NCBI GenBank assembly: GCA_018333535.1
Contig: JAGXTA010000067.1
Location: forward strand, 1-50,636
Direction: 5' to 3'
From: Deltaproteobacteria bacterium
GTDB lineage: Bacteria; Desulfobacterota; BSN033; UBA1163
DNA length: 50,636 bases
The notes under the pieces are model-generated. The model was not told where the DNA came from. It ran no database searches and was given only the letters and a program-made list of their open reading frames with translations. This document shows positions 24,686 to 33,946 of the stretch, one piece after another; the first letter of the stretch is position 1, and each line of letters begins with the position of its first letter. A program made the position numbers and the translations under genes.

Positions 24686-25801
24686 CTATCTTTGTCCCAA
24701 AATCCTCTCGTACAACGTTAATAATTTCTGGGCTTCCACATCCCAGTTGTAGTGTTCCCGTATTGCCTTTTGACCTCTTTTCCCCATCACCTCCGCCTCG
24801 GCTGGATGTTCGAGCAGCCACTGGATGGCTTCAGCGATTGCTTTAGGATTGAGCGGATCAACGAGAAGCCCGCATTGGGTCTCCCCCACAATCCTGCGCC
24901 ACAAGAGAAAATCAGAAGCGATCACGGGGATTCCAGCAGACATATATTCAAAAAGTTTGTTGGGTTGAGCCTCCGTATGGTTGGGGACCGGACGGAACAC
25001 GACGAGACCAATACGCGCTTCACCGAGCATGGCCATTGTTTCCTTATGCCTTTGCCATCCCAAAAAATCAACCCAGTCCCCCCCGGGCAAATTCTTTACT
25101 TCACCCTCTAAACCACCCGGACTGAAAATACCGGCGATTTTGAGTCTCACATCCAAGCGATCCGGAAGCAAGGCCATTGCTTTCACCATCTCTTTTGCTC
25201 CACGGAGTGCCGACACCACTCCCACATAGGCAACGATCTTCTCCCTTTGCTGATAGGGAATAATCGGATTCCTTATGGATTGGTTCAAAAAGGGAAAGTT
25301 CTGAACGGTGACGGTCTTCATAGTCGGAAACCTTCTGGCGATATGGGGGGTGGCTACTACCACCCCATCAAAATATTTTGCCCCCAGCCATTCTCCGCAC
25401 ACAACCATCCGGGACACCATGTGTCTCAGCCAAGAAGGAATCCACTCCCTGGATAAAAGGGCTTGTGAATAATCCTCATGGACATCATAGATAACCCTTT
25501 TTCCACGAAGCTTTAGGAGTAGTCCCACCGGCAAAAGCTCGATGTCATGGAAATGAAATGTGTCCGCTTCCTGATTGATAGACTCTTTATAAGCTCCCCA
25601 CACGGTTTGAGTCATTCTCTTAAAACGGCTCTTTGCCTTGCGGAGAGCTCGAATTCGTACACCATCCACTTCTTCATCCTGATCATGGGGAGCAATGAGA
25701 ACGACTTGATACCCCGCTTGACATAGAGTTTTGCACTCTTTATGGAAGATTCGGATGTCAAAGGGTGGATGGACAGAGGTAAGATGGCAGACCTTTTTCA
25801 T
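24686..25801 (-). CDS. Family 4 glycosyltransferase
   Basis: A 371-aa GT-B enzyme. The N-terminal domain starts KKVCHLTSVHPPFDIRIFHKEC; FHFHDIELLPVGLLLKLRGK and YDVHEDY follow. The donor-binding half carries EYMSAGIPVIASDF and a glycosyltransferase family 1 C-terminus (LLEHPAEAEVMGKRGQKAI). It is a retaining cytoplasmic glycosyltransferase of repeat-unit synthesis; donor and acceptor are unknown. It sits between the first amidotransferase module and the GT2 gene. Confidence 0.85.
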   Translation of the reverse strand: MKKVCHLTSVHPPFDIRIFHKECKTLCQAGYQVVLIAPHDQDEEVDGVRIRALRKAKSRFKRMTQTVWGAYKESINQEADTFHFHDIELLPVGLLLKLRGKRVIYDVHEDYSQALLSREWIPSWLRHMVSRMVVCGEWLGAKYFDGVVVATPHIARRFPTMKTVTVQNFPFLNQSIRNPIIPYQQREKIVAYVGVVSALRGAKEMVKAMALLPDRLDVRLKIAGIFSPGGLEGEVKNLPGGDWVDFLGWQRHKETMAMLGEARIGLVVFRPVPNHTEAQPNKLFEYMSAGIPVIASDFLLWRRIVGETQCGLLVDPLNPKAIAEAIQWLLEHPAEAEVMGKRGQKAIREHYNWDVEAQKLLTLYERILGQR

Positions 25802-25848
25802 ATTTTACGGCTTCGAAAATATAATTTGGGGTTTTTGGAGCATACGCT

Positions 25849-26970
25849 TTATTTTCGCTGCAGATGATGGTAAAGCGACATGAACCATTCATACTTGTGA
25901 AATATCTTTTTATAAGATGGATAATCCCAGAAGTTCTTCGGTGGGAGCGCCATAATCTGCTCGAACTCTTCCTGTGAAATCTCCAACTTCTTAATCACGA
26001 ATTCCTTGTCCTGCTCCTGCAGGTCGACAGGGTAATCCTTTTTCTCAAGTTCTTCAAGAGCCGCCTCACGAGACATCTGCCCCGACCATATTAAGGAAGA
26101 TAAGTGCATCCTCTTCTTGTCGTAACCAAACTTCCTGGGCAGAATATATCCTTGGAAGAAGCGGGTATAGATGGATTCGAAATGTTTCGCCCCATAATAC
26201 TTCCAGCATAGGTCATCCTGCAGCGTCTGGAGGGCGTTTTTCTTATCATAATCGATGTAGTCCAGAATCTGAATCCATTGAATCTGCTTCAGTAGAGTGT
26301 AGTATACAAATCGGAACGGCCCATAATGCGGAAAAGACTTGAGGGGCCTGGTGCCAAACTGTTTCTGTATGCTTTTGATATATCTCCAATCTCCATGACC
26401 TTGAGACCAGGCGGCTACCCCTCCTCCCTCCGTTGCCGTATTGTGCCCACTGAGGATAGACCGAATATTTTCGCGTGCTGCTACCATATACAAAACGGCG
26501 AGGATCGCATGGTCCGTTGGAATCTCTGAATCGGGAGTCGAAGCCCTCAAGAAAGAAAGCTGCAAATCTCGAAATTCCTCCCAATCGATGACGTACGTAT
26601 AAAGATCAATTCCAAGGGTTTTTAAGGCCTTTTCTATATTCCTGACTGCTAATTCCGAATCCCAGCCGTTATCCAGATGAACAGCCAAGGGCCGGAGCCC
26701 GAGTTTTTTCGTCACATAGGCTGTATAGGTGCTGTCAACTCCCCCGCTCACGCCGATCACACAATCGTAGGCATTTCCCTTCCCTTTTTTCTTTATTTTA
26801 TCAACGAAACTCTCAAGGGCCCCGGGTTCTTTTTTCCTCAGATAGGATTTTCCTTGAATCACGGTCTCATACTTGTCGCAATGAGAACATACTCCTTTAT
26901 GATCAAACCAAATATCAGGATCCGATGTATCCATAATGCATTTTGTGCATATTCTGTAATCTTTCACCAT
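25849..26970 (-). CDS. N-acetyl sugar amidotransferase, module 1 (WbpG/PseA family)
   Basis: About 373 aa. Zinc-type cysteines CTKCIMD...GVCSHC are at the N-terminus, then the PP-loop IGVSGGVDSTYTAY typical of ATP-dependent amidotransferases, then a C-terminal helical region. WbpG-type enzymes use ammonia from a HisH-like partner to turn a sugar acetamido group into an acetamidino group. hisF- and hisH-like genes precede it directly. A TTG at 26988 would overlap hisF, but the ATG at 26970 has AAGGAAAGG in front and starts the conserved part. Confidence 0.85.
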   Translation of the reverse strand: MVKDYRICTKCIMDTSDPDIWFDHKGVCSHCDKYETVIQGKSYLRKKEPGALESFVDKIKKKGKGNAYDCVIGVSGGVDSTYTAYVTKKLGLRPLAVHLDNGWDSELAVRNIEKALKTLGIDLYTYVIDWEEFRDLQLSFLRASTPDSEIPTDHAILAVLYMVAARENIRSILSGHNTATEGGGVAAWSQGHGDWRYIKSIQKQFGTRPLKSFPHYGPFRFVYYTLLKQIQWIQILDYIDYDKKNALQTLQDDLCWKYYGAKHFESIYTRFFQGYILPRKFGYDKKRMHLSSLIWSGQMSREAALEELEKKDYPVDLQEQDKEFVIKKLEISQEEFEQIMALPPKNFWDYPSYKKIFHKYEWFMSLYHHLQRK

Positions 26971-26984
26971 GGAATCCTTTCCTT

Positions 26985-27749
26985 TCAAGACGGGAAGGCC
27001 TTTTGCAGATCATGTATCGACGGATAAGTAATTAATACCGCGCGATGTTTCCCATGGAAGACAAACATGCTTCCTGCCGCGACTGCGGATGCCCCTCCTT
27101 GTACTACAGCTTCCACGAAATCCTCAACCCTCCCTGCACCTCCGCAGGCGATTACTGGAATGGATACAGAGTCAGTTACTTTTTTGATCATCTCGATGTC
27201 ATACCCCTCCATCGCGCCATCCCGGTCTATCGAATTGAGAAAGATCTCGCCTGCTCCCAACTTTTCCATTTCCTTTACATGGTCCACGAAATTGAGTTTT
27301 GCCTTCCTTCTCCCACCATAAGTTAATATTTCGTATTTTCCAAAAGCACTTTTCTTTACATCGACCGCAACGACAACACTCTGGCTACCGAATCGCCCGG
27401 AGGCTTCCTTCACAAAATTGGGATTTTCAATAGCATAGCTATTGATGATCACCTTTTCAACCCCCAAATTGAACACGGTTTTGATATCATCGAGGTCTCT
27501 TAAGCCTCCTCCGTATGAAAGGGGCATAAAACATTCGCTTGCAATTTCCGAAATCAATTTGATCCGAGGGGGCCTCCCCTCCACCGAAGCCTCAATATCG
27601 AGCAAAACCAATTCATCTACTTCCTTATCGTTAAAAATCTTAACGGCATTAATAGGGTCCCCCACATATTTCGGGTTTCTAAATTTGACCGTTTTGACTA
27701 AACCCTGGCCTTTTAATAGCAGACAGGGAATGATTCGTGTCTTCAACAT
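26985..27749 (-). CDS. hisF: HisF-like barrel protein, module 1
   Basis: A 254-aa (beta/alpha)8 barrel close to imidazole-glycerol-phosphate synthase HisF, with DELVLLDIEAS, LSYGGGLRDLDDI and LNSIDRDGAMEGYDIEMI. The first strand reads RIIPCLLLK, where true HisF has CLD; the catalytic Asp11 is Leu. Asp130 (VVVAVDVKK) is kept. It is therefore unlikely to make imidazole glycerol phosphate and more likely channels ammonia from the HisH-like subunit to the sugar amidotransferase. It lies between hisH (1-bp gap) and the amidotransferase gene. Confidence 0.85.
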   Translation of the reverse strand: MLKTRIIPCLLLKGQGLVKTVKFRNPKYVGDPINAVKIFNDKEVDELVLLDIEASVEGRPPRIKLISEIASECFMPLSYGGGLRDLDDIKTVFNLGVEKVIINSYAIENPNFVKEASGRFGSQSVVVAVDVKKSAFGKYEILTYGGRRKAKLNFVDHVKEMEKLGAGEIFLNSIDRDGAMEGYDIEMIKKVTDSVSIPVIACGGAGRVEDFVEAVVQGGASAVAAGSMFVFHGKHRAVLITYPSIHDLQKAFPS

Positions 27750-27750
27750 A

Positions 27751-28374
27751 TTAGCAAAACTCGACGAAATTCCTTAATAATTTCATGCCAAACTTGTGAC
27801 TTTTTTCTGGATGGAATTGAGCTCCATAAATGTTCTCTTTTCTTACTGCAGAAGCGAATTCGTACCCATGGAACGTTTTTGTCAGAATGTCGCCCTCGTT
27901 CTTACAGACGACATGATAGGAATGGACAAAGTAAAATCTCGACTCGGGATGCATCTCTTCAAACAAAGAGTTCTTCTGACAGATATTAACCAAATTCCAG
28001 CCCATATGAGGGATTTTTATGTGCCTTTCTCTCTCATCGAATTTGAATCGAACCACTTCCGCATCTATCCACTCCAGTCCCCTCGAGTTACCTTCTTCGC
28101 TCTTCCGTGCAAAAAGCTGCATCCCAAGACAGATCCCCAGGATAGACGTCTTTTTCCGAATCACCTTTTCCTCGAGAATAGGAAGAAGCCCTAAGGTACT
28201 AAGATTTCTCATCCCTTGATCAAAATTTCCCACCCCTGGCAGGATCAGCTTCTCCGCCCCTTCAATGTCTAAGACCTCCGAAGAGATTGTCCCTTCAGCT
28301 CCGATCTTTTTTAACATGTTCATTATGGAACCGAGGTTACCCAGTCCATAATCGATAACGACGATCTTCATCAC
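27751..28374 (-). CDS. hisH: HisH-like glutamine amidotransferase, module 1
   Basis: A 207-aa class I glutaminase. The nucleophile Cys is in LGICLGMQLFA and the His/Glu pair in GAQFHPEKSH, so the triad is complete. VIDYGLGNLGSIMNMLKKIG is the usual start. It hydrolyses glutamine to ammonia for the WbpG-like enzyme downstream, with the HisF-like subunit as partner. No other histidine genes are nearby, which supports a sugar role. A second copy of the whole module is at 36679-39229. Confidence 0.87.
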   Translation of the reverse strand: MMKIVVIDYGLGNLGSIMNMLKKIGAEGTISSEVLDIEGAEKLILPGVGNFDQGMRNLSTLGLLPILEEKVIRKKTSILGICLGMQLFARKSEEGNSRGLEWIDAEVVRFKFDERERHIKIPHMGWNLVNICQKNSLFEEMHPESRFYFVHSYHVVCKNEGDILTKTFHGYEFASAVRKENIYGAQFHPEKSHKFGMKLLRNFVEFC

Positions 28375-28382
28375 TCAAGTCC

Positions 28383-29912
28383 CTAAACGGCTATTCCTGC
28401 CTCTCTCATGAGGTCAATGGCATTTTTTTTCCCCTCGGCCTTCCCTTCTTGCGCTCCGCTCTTGTTCAATTCCTTCTTCTTATGAAATTGAGCTTTGATA
28501 CCTGAGATAATTCCCTCCGGCGTATCAGCTGGAAAGGCCCATCCCGATAAGATCTGATCCGAAAAAAGCTCTTTCCCATAATCTCCGACCACTATGGAAG
28601 GGACACCCAGATCTTTTGCCTCCAAGACACTCGACGAGTAGAAGGTCAGGTGTAAATCCAATTGGCGAAGAAGGGCATAAAGGGGCAAATTTGTGGCCAG
28701 GTCAACCTCTCCATTTGAAATCCCATTTTCCCGGACCAACTTCTTGAAAACATCCCTCTCTCGTAACTTCCCGGGGTGGACTCTCAACCACCAAAAGCAT
28801 GAGGATTCGGTTTGCCTCATTGTGTCGAAAATAGTCGCCAATTTCTCGTTTTCCTCATAACCGACCGTATAAAGAACATGTATCAAATGCCTTTTATTTC
28901 TTTTAAAGTTTCCTATTTTGTTGTCATAATATTTGACCATTTCACTTTCGGAAGAACGCCAGAGGTCGAGGAAAAGATTTCCGCTTACATTTGGTCTGTG
29001 CCACTCAGAAACTCTGGAGCTCCATTCTCTGATTGCTTCGGCTTCGAAATCACTCCACACCCAGAAGAATTTAGGTAATAGTTCATACCCTGTCTCCGGC
29101 ATGTTGTTCCAGCGTCCGTACGCCCAGTGCAGATTTCCCTGAAGGCCATGCTGAATATCCGCGGAAATAACTCCCGCCTTTCGGCAGGCGAGGTTGAAGG
29201 CCATGCCCCCAATATTGTAATAACTAACGACAAAGGCTAATTGAGGCCTGATTTCCTTAAGAACCCGCTCGAAAAAACCTGCATAATTTACGGTGAGGAT
29301 GACTTCATCCTTGATCCTTCTTAGAGTAGGCAGAAATATTCTCAACTCTTTCGACTCAATGAAATCGATGAACTCCTGAAACCTATCCAGTCTCTCTTCC
29401 CCCGAATCCTTACTTGAAGAGAACAAGGACTTCACCCGCACCCAGTCCAGAGAGGGTTGAATAAACATGGAAGACGTTCGTCTTGGGGTAAAATATTTAT
29501 GAGAGGGGGTCATTAGGATGAAAGGAATACAATGTTCCTCTAACTCGCTGACCAAGGGATCACAATATTTTTCATACCACGAATCAATCAGGTACGAGAA
29601 CGAAACCCCATCGCTCAAAAAGATAACCTCCGCTCTCCGAGGCTTTGCGTTTTTCAAGTAATCTTTCAGGTAGCCATGACCAAATTTCAGAAGGCCTCTC
29701 ATCTCTTGCGACAAGAGCCTCGCCAATCGCCATCCTTTCGAAGCAGACCTCACAGAATGGTAGAGAGCAGGATACATGGAATAGTTGGTTAAGTTAGTGG
29801 CAAGCTCCAGACGAACGAGTGGCCAGATATGAATCCCATCGATCATCCACTGATCAACCGGAAAACGTCCTTCCACTTCGTTCAAAAGATCCATGATGTC
29901 TGCTATCTTCAT
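28383..29912 (-). CDS. Putative GT-B type glycosyltransferase or polysaccharide synthesis protein
   Basis: A 509-aa protein I do not recognise as a named family. Features include VIFLSDGVSFSYLID and FVVSYYNIGGMAFNLACRKAG. The SADIQHGLQG motif resembles the QHG element of capsule and CDP-glycerol type transferases. A C-terminal half with LHLTFYSSSVLEAKDLGVPS looks like the nucleotide-sugar binding lobe of a GT-B fold. It is encoded between the flippase and module 1, so it may transfer pseudaminic acid or an amidino sugar. That assignment is inference. The C-terminus is Lys/Glu-rich. Confidence 0.6.
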   Translation of the reverse strand: MKIADIMDLLNEVEGRFPVDQWMIDGIHIWPLVRLELATNLTNYSMYPALYHSVRSASKGWRLARLLSQEMRGLLKFGHGYLKDYLKNAKPRRAEVIFLSDGVSFSYLIDSWYEKYCDPLVSELEEHCIPFILMTPSHKYFTPRRTSSMFIQPSLDWVRVKSLFSSSKDSGEERLDRFQEFIDFIESKELRIFLPTLRRIKDEVILTVNYAGFFERVLKEIRPQLAFVVSYYNIGGMAFNLACRKAGVISADIQHGLQGNLHWAYGRWNNMPETGYELLPKFFWVWSDFEAEAIREWSSRVSEWHRPNVSGNLFLDLWRSSESEMVKYYDNKIGNFKRNKRHLIHVLYTVGYEENEKLATIFDTMRQTESSCFWWLRVHPGKLRERDVFKKLVRENGISNGEVDLATNLPLYALLRQLDLHLTFYSSSVLEAKDLGVPSIVVGDYGKELFSDQILSGWAFPADTPEGIISGIKAQFHKKKELNKSGAQEGKAEGKKNAIDLMREAGIAV

Positions 29913-29935
29913 GTTATTTTCAATACCAGGCCTCT

Positions 29936-31405
29936 TTATCGTATTCTAACCATCGCAAAAAAGAGCTTCTTCCCATGAGTGATGAGAAAAAAGGGATCGC
30001 CCCAGGCAATGTAATTGAGTAGGAAAAAAAGAACGCCAAAGGCAATAGCTTTAATCCCAACGAATGACCACAGGTTCAAATCTTTAAAAATTAGGAGAGA
30101 AAAAGAGAAGATTGCCGACAGGATGAATATGGAAATAAACTTTCTATACTCCCAGTGAATAATCTCGAATGCATGTCCTATGAAACCGATAAAGAAGGTC
30201 CCTATCACCTGGGCTAACATCGTAGCCACGGCTGCGCCGAAGAGGCCGTACCGGGGTATCAGTAACCAACTCAACAAAATATTTGAAACAGCCCCTATCC
30301 CTGTCCCGATGGCAACGAATTTGGTAGCTTTTTTCACAAAGAAGAGTATGTTGACCAGAAAATAGTAGATTCCACCCAGAACAAAGTAGAACGCCAGGAA
30401 AGGAACAATGATATAGCTCTCGTAAAAGGCTTCCGTGGTCAGGATGAAAATGGCTTCTTTTGAAAAAAGAGAAATCACGGTTCCGAGCAAGCAGTACATG
30501 ACCACCAAAAACAGGACGATATTTTTCAGATGGTCCAGTTCTTCTCGCTTGTTCGTCGATAGAATACCCATCGAGATTGGAACATAAGCTTTGTTGATCC
30601 CGTCTGAAACGACACCGATGATGCTCCCGAACATGAAGCCTATATTATAGAGCCCCGCGGACCCTGTGTTGACCAAGTAGTTAAGAAAAAGTTTGCCGGT
30701 GGCATTTGAGATTTGACTGGCGAGGGAGTGAGGGACCAATGGCAGGGAATAGCGCAGGGCCTCCTTTAGATAAAATTTATTAATGCCAAATACGACGTCT
30801 TCTCTTAACGCATAAATAGATGTCATAAAAAACAGGACAGCCGTAATCAAGGTGGCTGTCAGTGGGCCTTCCGCTCCCCACCCGGCAAAAACGACAAGGC
30901 TTATTGCCAATCCCACGTTTACCACAAATTGTGTTAATGAGAGGATGGCGTATTTTTTCGTTTGTTCTCTTGTTTGGAGTAATCCCAGATAGATAGTAAA
31001 AAAGGGTTGAAATATGACTACTCCGATGCCGAGGACCACAAAGGGCCAGAAGGGTATTTCACCGATGACCGGTTTGAAGAGAATTTGACCAAAGAGTATC
31101 AGCAATCCTCCCACCCCAATCGAAAAGATGAGAATGAACGTGAGGATGGTCCCCCAGAAAGCCTTCAGTTTCTCGGGTTCAAACCGGTAATCAAAATAGA
31201 AACGCGTCATGGCTCCATGGAGGGAGAGCATCAGGAAAATGGTAAGGAAGCCGTTGATGGAGTTCACCACAGCCAGAATTCCATAATCGTTCGGCGTGAG
31301 GTAACGGGTATAAAGAGGCAGCAAGAAGAAAGCGATACCGTTCTGGAGAATCGTCGTAATCGTATAGATGGCTGAGCTTTTTCCAAGTCTTTGAATTAAG
31401 GACAT
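29936..31405 (-). CDS. wzx: Wzx-type oligosaccharide flippase
   Basis: A 489-aa polytopic protein of the MATE/polysaccharide-synthesis (MOP) superfamily. It begins SLIQRLGKSSAIYTITTILQNGIAFFLLPLYTRYL, typical of Wzx, and hydrophobic segments recur along the whole length (about 12-14). It flips undecaprenyl-linked repeat units across the inner membrane. It sits between the pseI gene and the putative glycosyltransferase, in the same direction. No Wzy polymerase was seen near it. Confidence 0.88.
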   Translation of the reverse strand: MSLIQRLGKSSAIYTITTILQNGIAFFLLPLYTRYLTPNDYGILAVVNSINGFLTIFLMLSLHGAMTRFYFDYRFEPEKLKAFWGTILTFILIFSIGVGGLLILFGQILFKPVIGEIPFWPFVVLGIGVVIFQPFFTIYLGLLQTREQTKKYAILSLTQFVVNVGLAISLVVFAGWGAEGPLTATLITAVLFFMTSIYALREDVVFGINKFYLKEALRYSLPLVPHSLASQISNATGKLFLNYLVNTGSAGLYNIGFMFGSIIGVVSDGINKAYVPISMGILSTNKREELDHLKNIVLFLVVMYCLLGTVISLFSKEAIFILTTEAFYESYIIVPFLAFYFVLGGIYYFLVNILFFVKKATKFVAIGTGIGAVSNILLSWLLIPRYGLFGAAVATMLAQVIGTFFIGFIGHAFEIIHWEYRKFISIFILSAIFSFSLLIFKDLNLWSFVGIKAIAFGVLFFLLNYIAWGDPFFLITHGKKLFFAMVRIR

Positions 31406-31438
31406 TAGGGTTGATCTACCGAAAGGGGAAATTTGTTC

Positions 31439-32473
31439 CTATCTTCCTCGCCCGAACATATCCCACTGCAGGGGAGTCCCTTGGGGGATCGATTTCTTTG
31501 ATCTCTTTCCCAACACATCCCTGAGATATTTGGGCGGCAGGCCAAACCCGGGCCGGATGGACCTCACATTCTCCTCCGAAAGAATTTCGCCTTTTCTAAT
31601 ATCTCTCACGGCAAACAAGGAGCGTCTGAAGACCTTGCTCTCTTTCTCACTTTCTGTTGGTCCATAATGTATCTTGCCGGTCGCTTTCTCGACCATCCGG
31701 ATATTGGAGACCAGTTGTTTAAATTCTTCAGGTTCGAGAGAGAAGAAACTGTCCGGGCTCTTCACTTTTCTCGACAAGGTGAAATGTTTTTCCACCATCA
31801 CGGCTCCAAGACTGACGGCTGCAATCGATACCCCGATCCCAAGAGTATGGTCCGATATTCCCACCGGCAACCCGAACAACTCTCTCATGTGTGGAATGGT
31901 CTTCAGATTCATTTCCTCGGTCCGGGCAGGATAACTGCTGACGCATTTGAGCAGAATGACCTCCTTAGCCCCTGCCCCTCTTGCAGTTTCAACGGCATCT
32001 CTGATCTCTGAAAGGGTGGCCATCCCGGTCGACAGGATGACCGGTTTCTTCGTTCTCGCCATGTATTCAATGAGGGGCAGATCGACCAGTTCAAAAGATG
32101 CAATCTTGTGAATCAACACCTCCAGGTCTTCGAGAAAATCGACGGCTGTTCTATCGAAGGCCGTAGATAGGAAGATCAGTCCTGAATCATCAGCCACCTT
32201 TTTCAATTCCTTAAACCAACTCCATGGTGTATAAGCCTTTTCATAGAGCTGATATAATGTCTGCCCTTTCCACTTGGGGTGTTTGACCTCGAAATATTTA
32301 TTCTTTATGTTCAGGGTCAACGTATCAGGAGTGTAGGTCTGAAATTTTACGATATCTGCACCGCACTCCTTCGCCCTCTTCACCATTTCAACCGCTTTTT
32401 GAAATTTCTGGCAGTGGTTGGCCGATATCTCAGCGATGATGTGGCAACGGCTTGAAATCTTGAATTTAATCAT
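31439..32473 (-). CDS. pseI: Pseudaminic acid synthase
   Basis: A 344-aa NeuB-family enzyme. The TIM barrel starts HIIAEISANHCQKFQKAVEM with IVKFQTYTPDTLTL, a stretch typical of PseI rather than NeuB. GISDHTLGIGVSIAAVSLGA and VEKHFTL carry metal-binding His residues. The C-terminal SAF domain reads RRSLFAVRDIRKGEILSEEN with IRPGFGLPPKYL. It condenses 6-deoxy-AltdiNAc with phosphoenolpyruvate to give pseudaminic acid. Its start abuts the stop of the pseG-pseH gene. Confidence 0.92.
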   Translation of the reverse strand: MIKFKISSRCHIIAEISANHCQKFQKAVEMVKRAKECGADIVKFQTYTPDTLTLNIKNKYFEVKHPKWKGQTLYQLYEKAYTPWSWFKELKKVADDSGLIFLSTAFDRTAVDFLEDLEVLIHKIASFELVDLPLIEYMARTKKPVILSTGMATLSEIRDAVETARGAGAKEVILLKCVSSYPARTEEMNLKTIPHMRELFGLPVGISDHTLGIGVSIAAVSLGAVMVEKHFTLSRKVKSPDSFFSLEPEEFKQLVSNIRMVEKATGKIHYGPTESEKESKVFRRSLFAVRDIRKGEILSEENVRSIRPGFGLPPKYLRDVLGKRSKKSIPQGTPLQWDMFGRGR

Positions 32474-33940
32474 TTAATCCCTCGTATATTTATAGAGCAC
32501 GATCGATTCACCCGCTTTGAAAGCGCGCTGACAGAATCGATAACCGGCTTTTTGGAAGGCCTTTTCCGAAACAATATTTCCCTCCAGGATTTCCGCCCTT
32601 ACTTCTACGACCTTTCGATTTTCTCTCAGATATTTAAGGGTTGCCTTCGATAGAATCTTATTCCCCAAACTTCTCTTGAGAAAATCCGGGTTCAGATTGA
32701 TGCTCACAAAGGCCCAATTCCCATTTTTCCTCTCGAATCTGACTTGGCCCAATTTCTCTGACTTATCATTTTCAGCCACATAAATTCTGGTGTCCTTACT
32801 CCTGGCCTTCTTTCTAAACCATTCGACGTGGTGTGAATAGTCGATTTCCTTCTTATCAAAGGACCATCTTCTTGCTTCAAGTTGATTTCTCCAGACCCAC
32901 AGATCATAACAATCCTTCTCATTCACTTCTCTTAAATGAAGACTGCTACCTTCTTTGAGAGAACTCACGATCCGGTCGATCGCCCTTTTCACTCCCTTTC
33001 CGTCAATGGTCGCTCTTCCTTTCTTGCTTCTCTCTTTCCTCATTTCGTAAGGAAGGAGTCGGTCAACCTCTCTCTTTAACTTATCGAGCAAGCCCCTATC
33101 TCGATACCAGCCTGCGTAGCTAATAAAACCCGCCTTTTGCCACCCTTTTATATTAGGCAATTGATTATCGGATAGACCAATCACGATGGTAGGCACGCCA
33201 ACTCTTGCCAGCTCATACAGGGTTTGCCCCCCTCCGGAAATGGCGAGATCAGCATTGAGCATTACTTTCTTCATCCCCTGCGCATCCGGAAAATAGAGAA
33301 GTACCGTAAGAGGGCCCTTCAAATTTCCTATCTCAGTTATATTCTTAAATCCTCTTCCCACCACCACTTCTTTTCTGATTCCAGGATAGGTCTGGATCAG
33401 GTGCTTTAGTATCCTTGGAGTAATCTTCCTGTCATCTCCCCCAAAGGTGATCATCATCGTTTCAACTTCTTTTCTTATCTTCCTCTTCGGAACTTTAGAA
33501 AACTCCTTCCTCAAGGGGGTGTAGTCAATACCAAGCAGATAAGTCACGCCCTCTCTTTCTGGATAACGACGTTTTTCAGCACCGATGGCACCGTTGATGA
33601 CAATGCCTTCCGGATAATCGAGCCTCTGCGTATCATCGAAATAGACCGCATAATGAACCATTCCGCAAACTTCTTCGTAAAGATTTCTATCCGCCAAATA
33701 GGAGTCGACCAAAGCGACATCCGCCTCTCCTATCATTTCAAACAATTCAGCTCGTCGCTTCAGCCAGTTAAATATTTTGTGTCTCTTCCCTTTGAGTAAG
33801 TCCCTCACAGAGTTGTCCCCGTTTACAATGAGAGTTACCTTAAAGTCCCTTTCTCTGAAACCCTCATAAAACGAGAGACAACGAGTGATATGTCCAAATC
33901 CCCGGTCTCTTCCTCCCTCCGTAAGAATCACCAATTTCAT
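32474..33940 (-). CDS. pseG: PseG-PseH fusion: UDP-sugar hydrolase plus N-acetyltransferase
   Basis: 488 aa in two parts. Residues 1 to about 325 match PseG, a GT-B-like hydrolase: the start VILTEGGRDRGFGHITRCLS with its catalytic-type His, then MITFGGDDRK and AISGGGQTLYELARVGVPT. Residues about 335-488 are a GNAT acetyltransferase (LHLREVNEKDCYDLWVWRNQ, then FVSINLNPDFLKRSLGNKIL and EKAFQKAGY) matching PseH. PseH acetylates the 4-amino group and PseG then removes UDP, so one chain performs two successive steps. pseF is 6 bp upstream and pseI follows directly. Confidence 0.9.
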   Translation of the reverse strand: MKLVILTEGGRDRGFGHITRCLSFYEGFRERDFKVTLIVNGDNSVRDLLKGKRHKIFNWLKRRAELFEMIGEADVALVDSYLADRNLYEEVCGMVHYAVYFDDTQRLDYPEGIVINGAIGAEKRRYPEREGVTYLLGIDYTPLRKEFSKVPKRKIRKEVETMMITFGGDDRKITPRILKHLIQTYPGIRKEVVVGRGFKNITEIGNLKGPLTVLLYFPDAQGMKKVMLNADLAISGGGQTLYELARVGVPTIVIGLSDNQLPNIKGWQKAGFISYAGWYRDRGLLDKLKREVDRLLPYEMRKERSKKGRATIDGKGVKRAIDRIVSSLKEGSSLHLREVNEKDCYDLWVWRNQLEARRWSFDKKEIDYSHHVEWFRKKARSKDTRIYVAENDKSEKLGQVRFERKNGNWAFVSINLNPDFLKRSLGNKILSKATLKYLRENRKVVEVRAEILEGNIVSEKAFQKAGYRFCQRAFKAGESIVLYKYTRD

Positions 33941-33946
33941 AAAGGA

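Noticed and set aside
26985-28374. hisF/hisH as part of a histidine biosynthesis operon
   Set aside because: No other his genes are near, both HisF copies lack Asp11, and each set adjoins a sugar amidotransferase gene.
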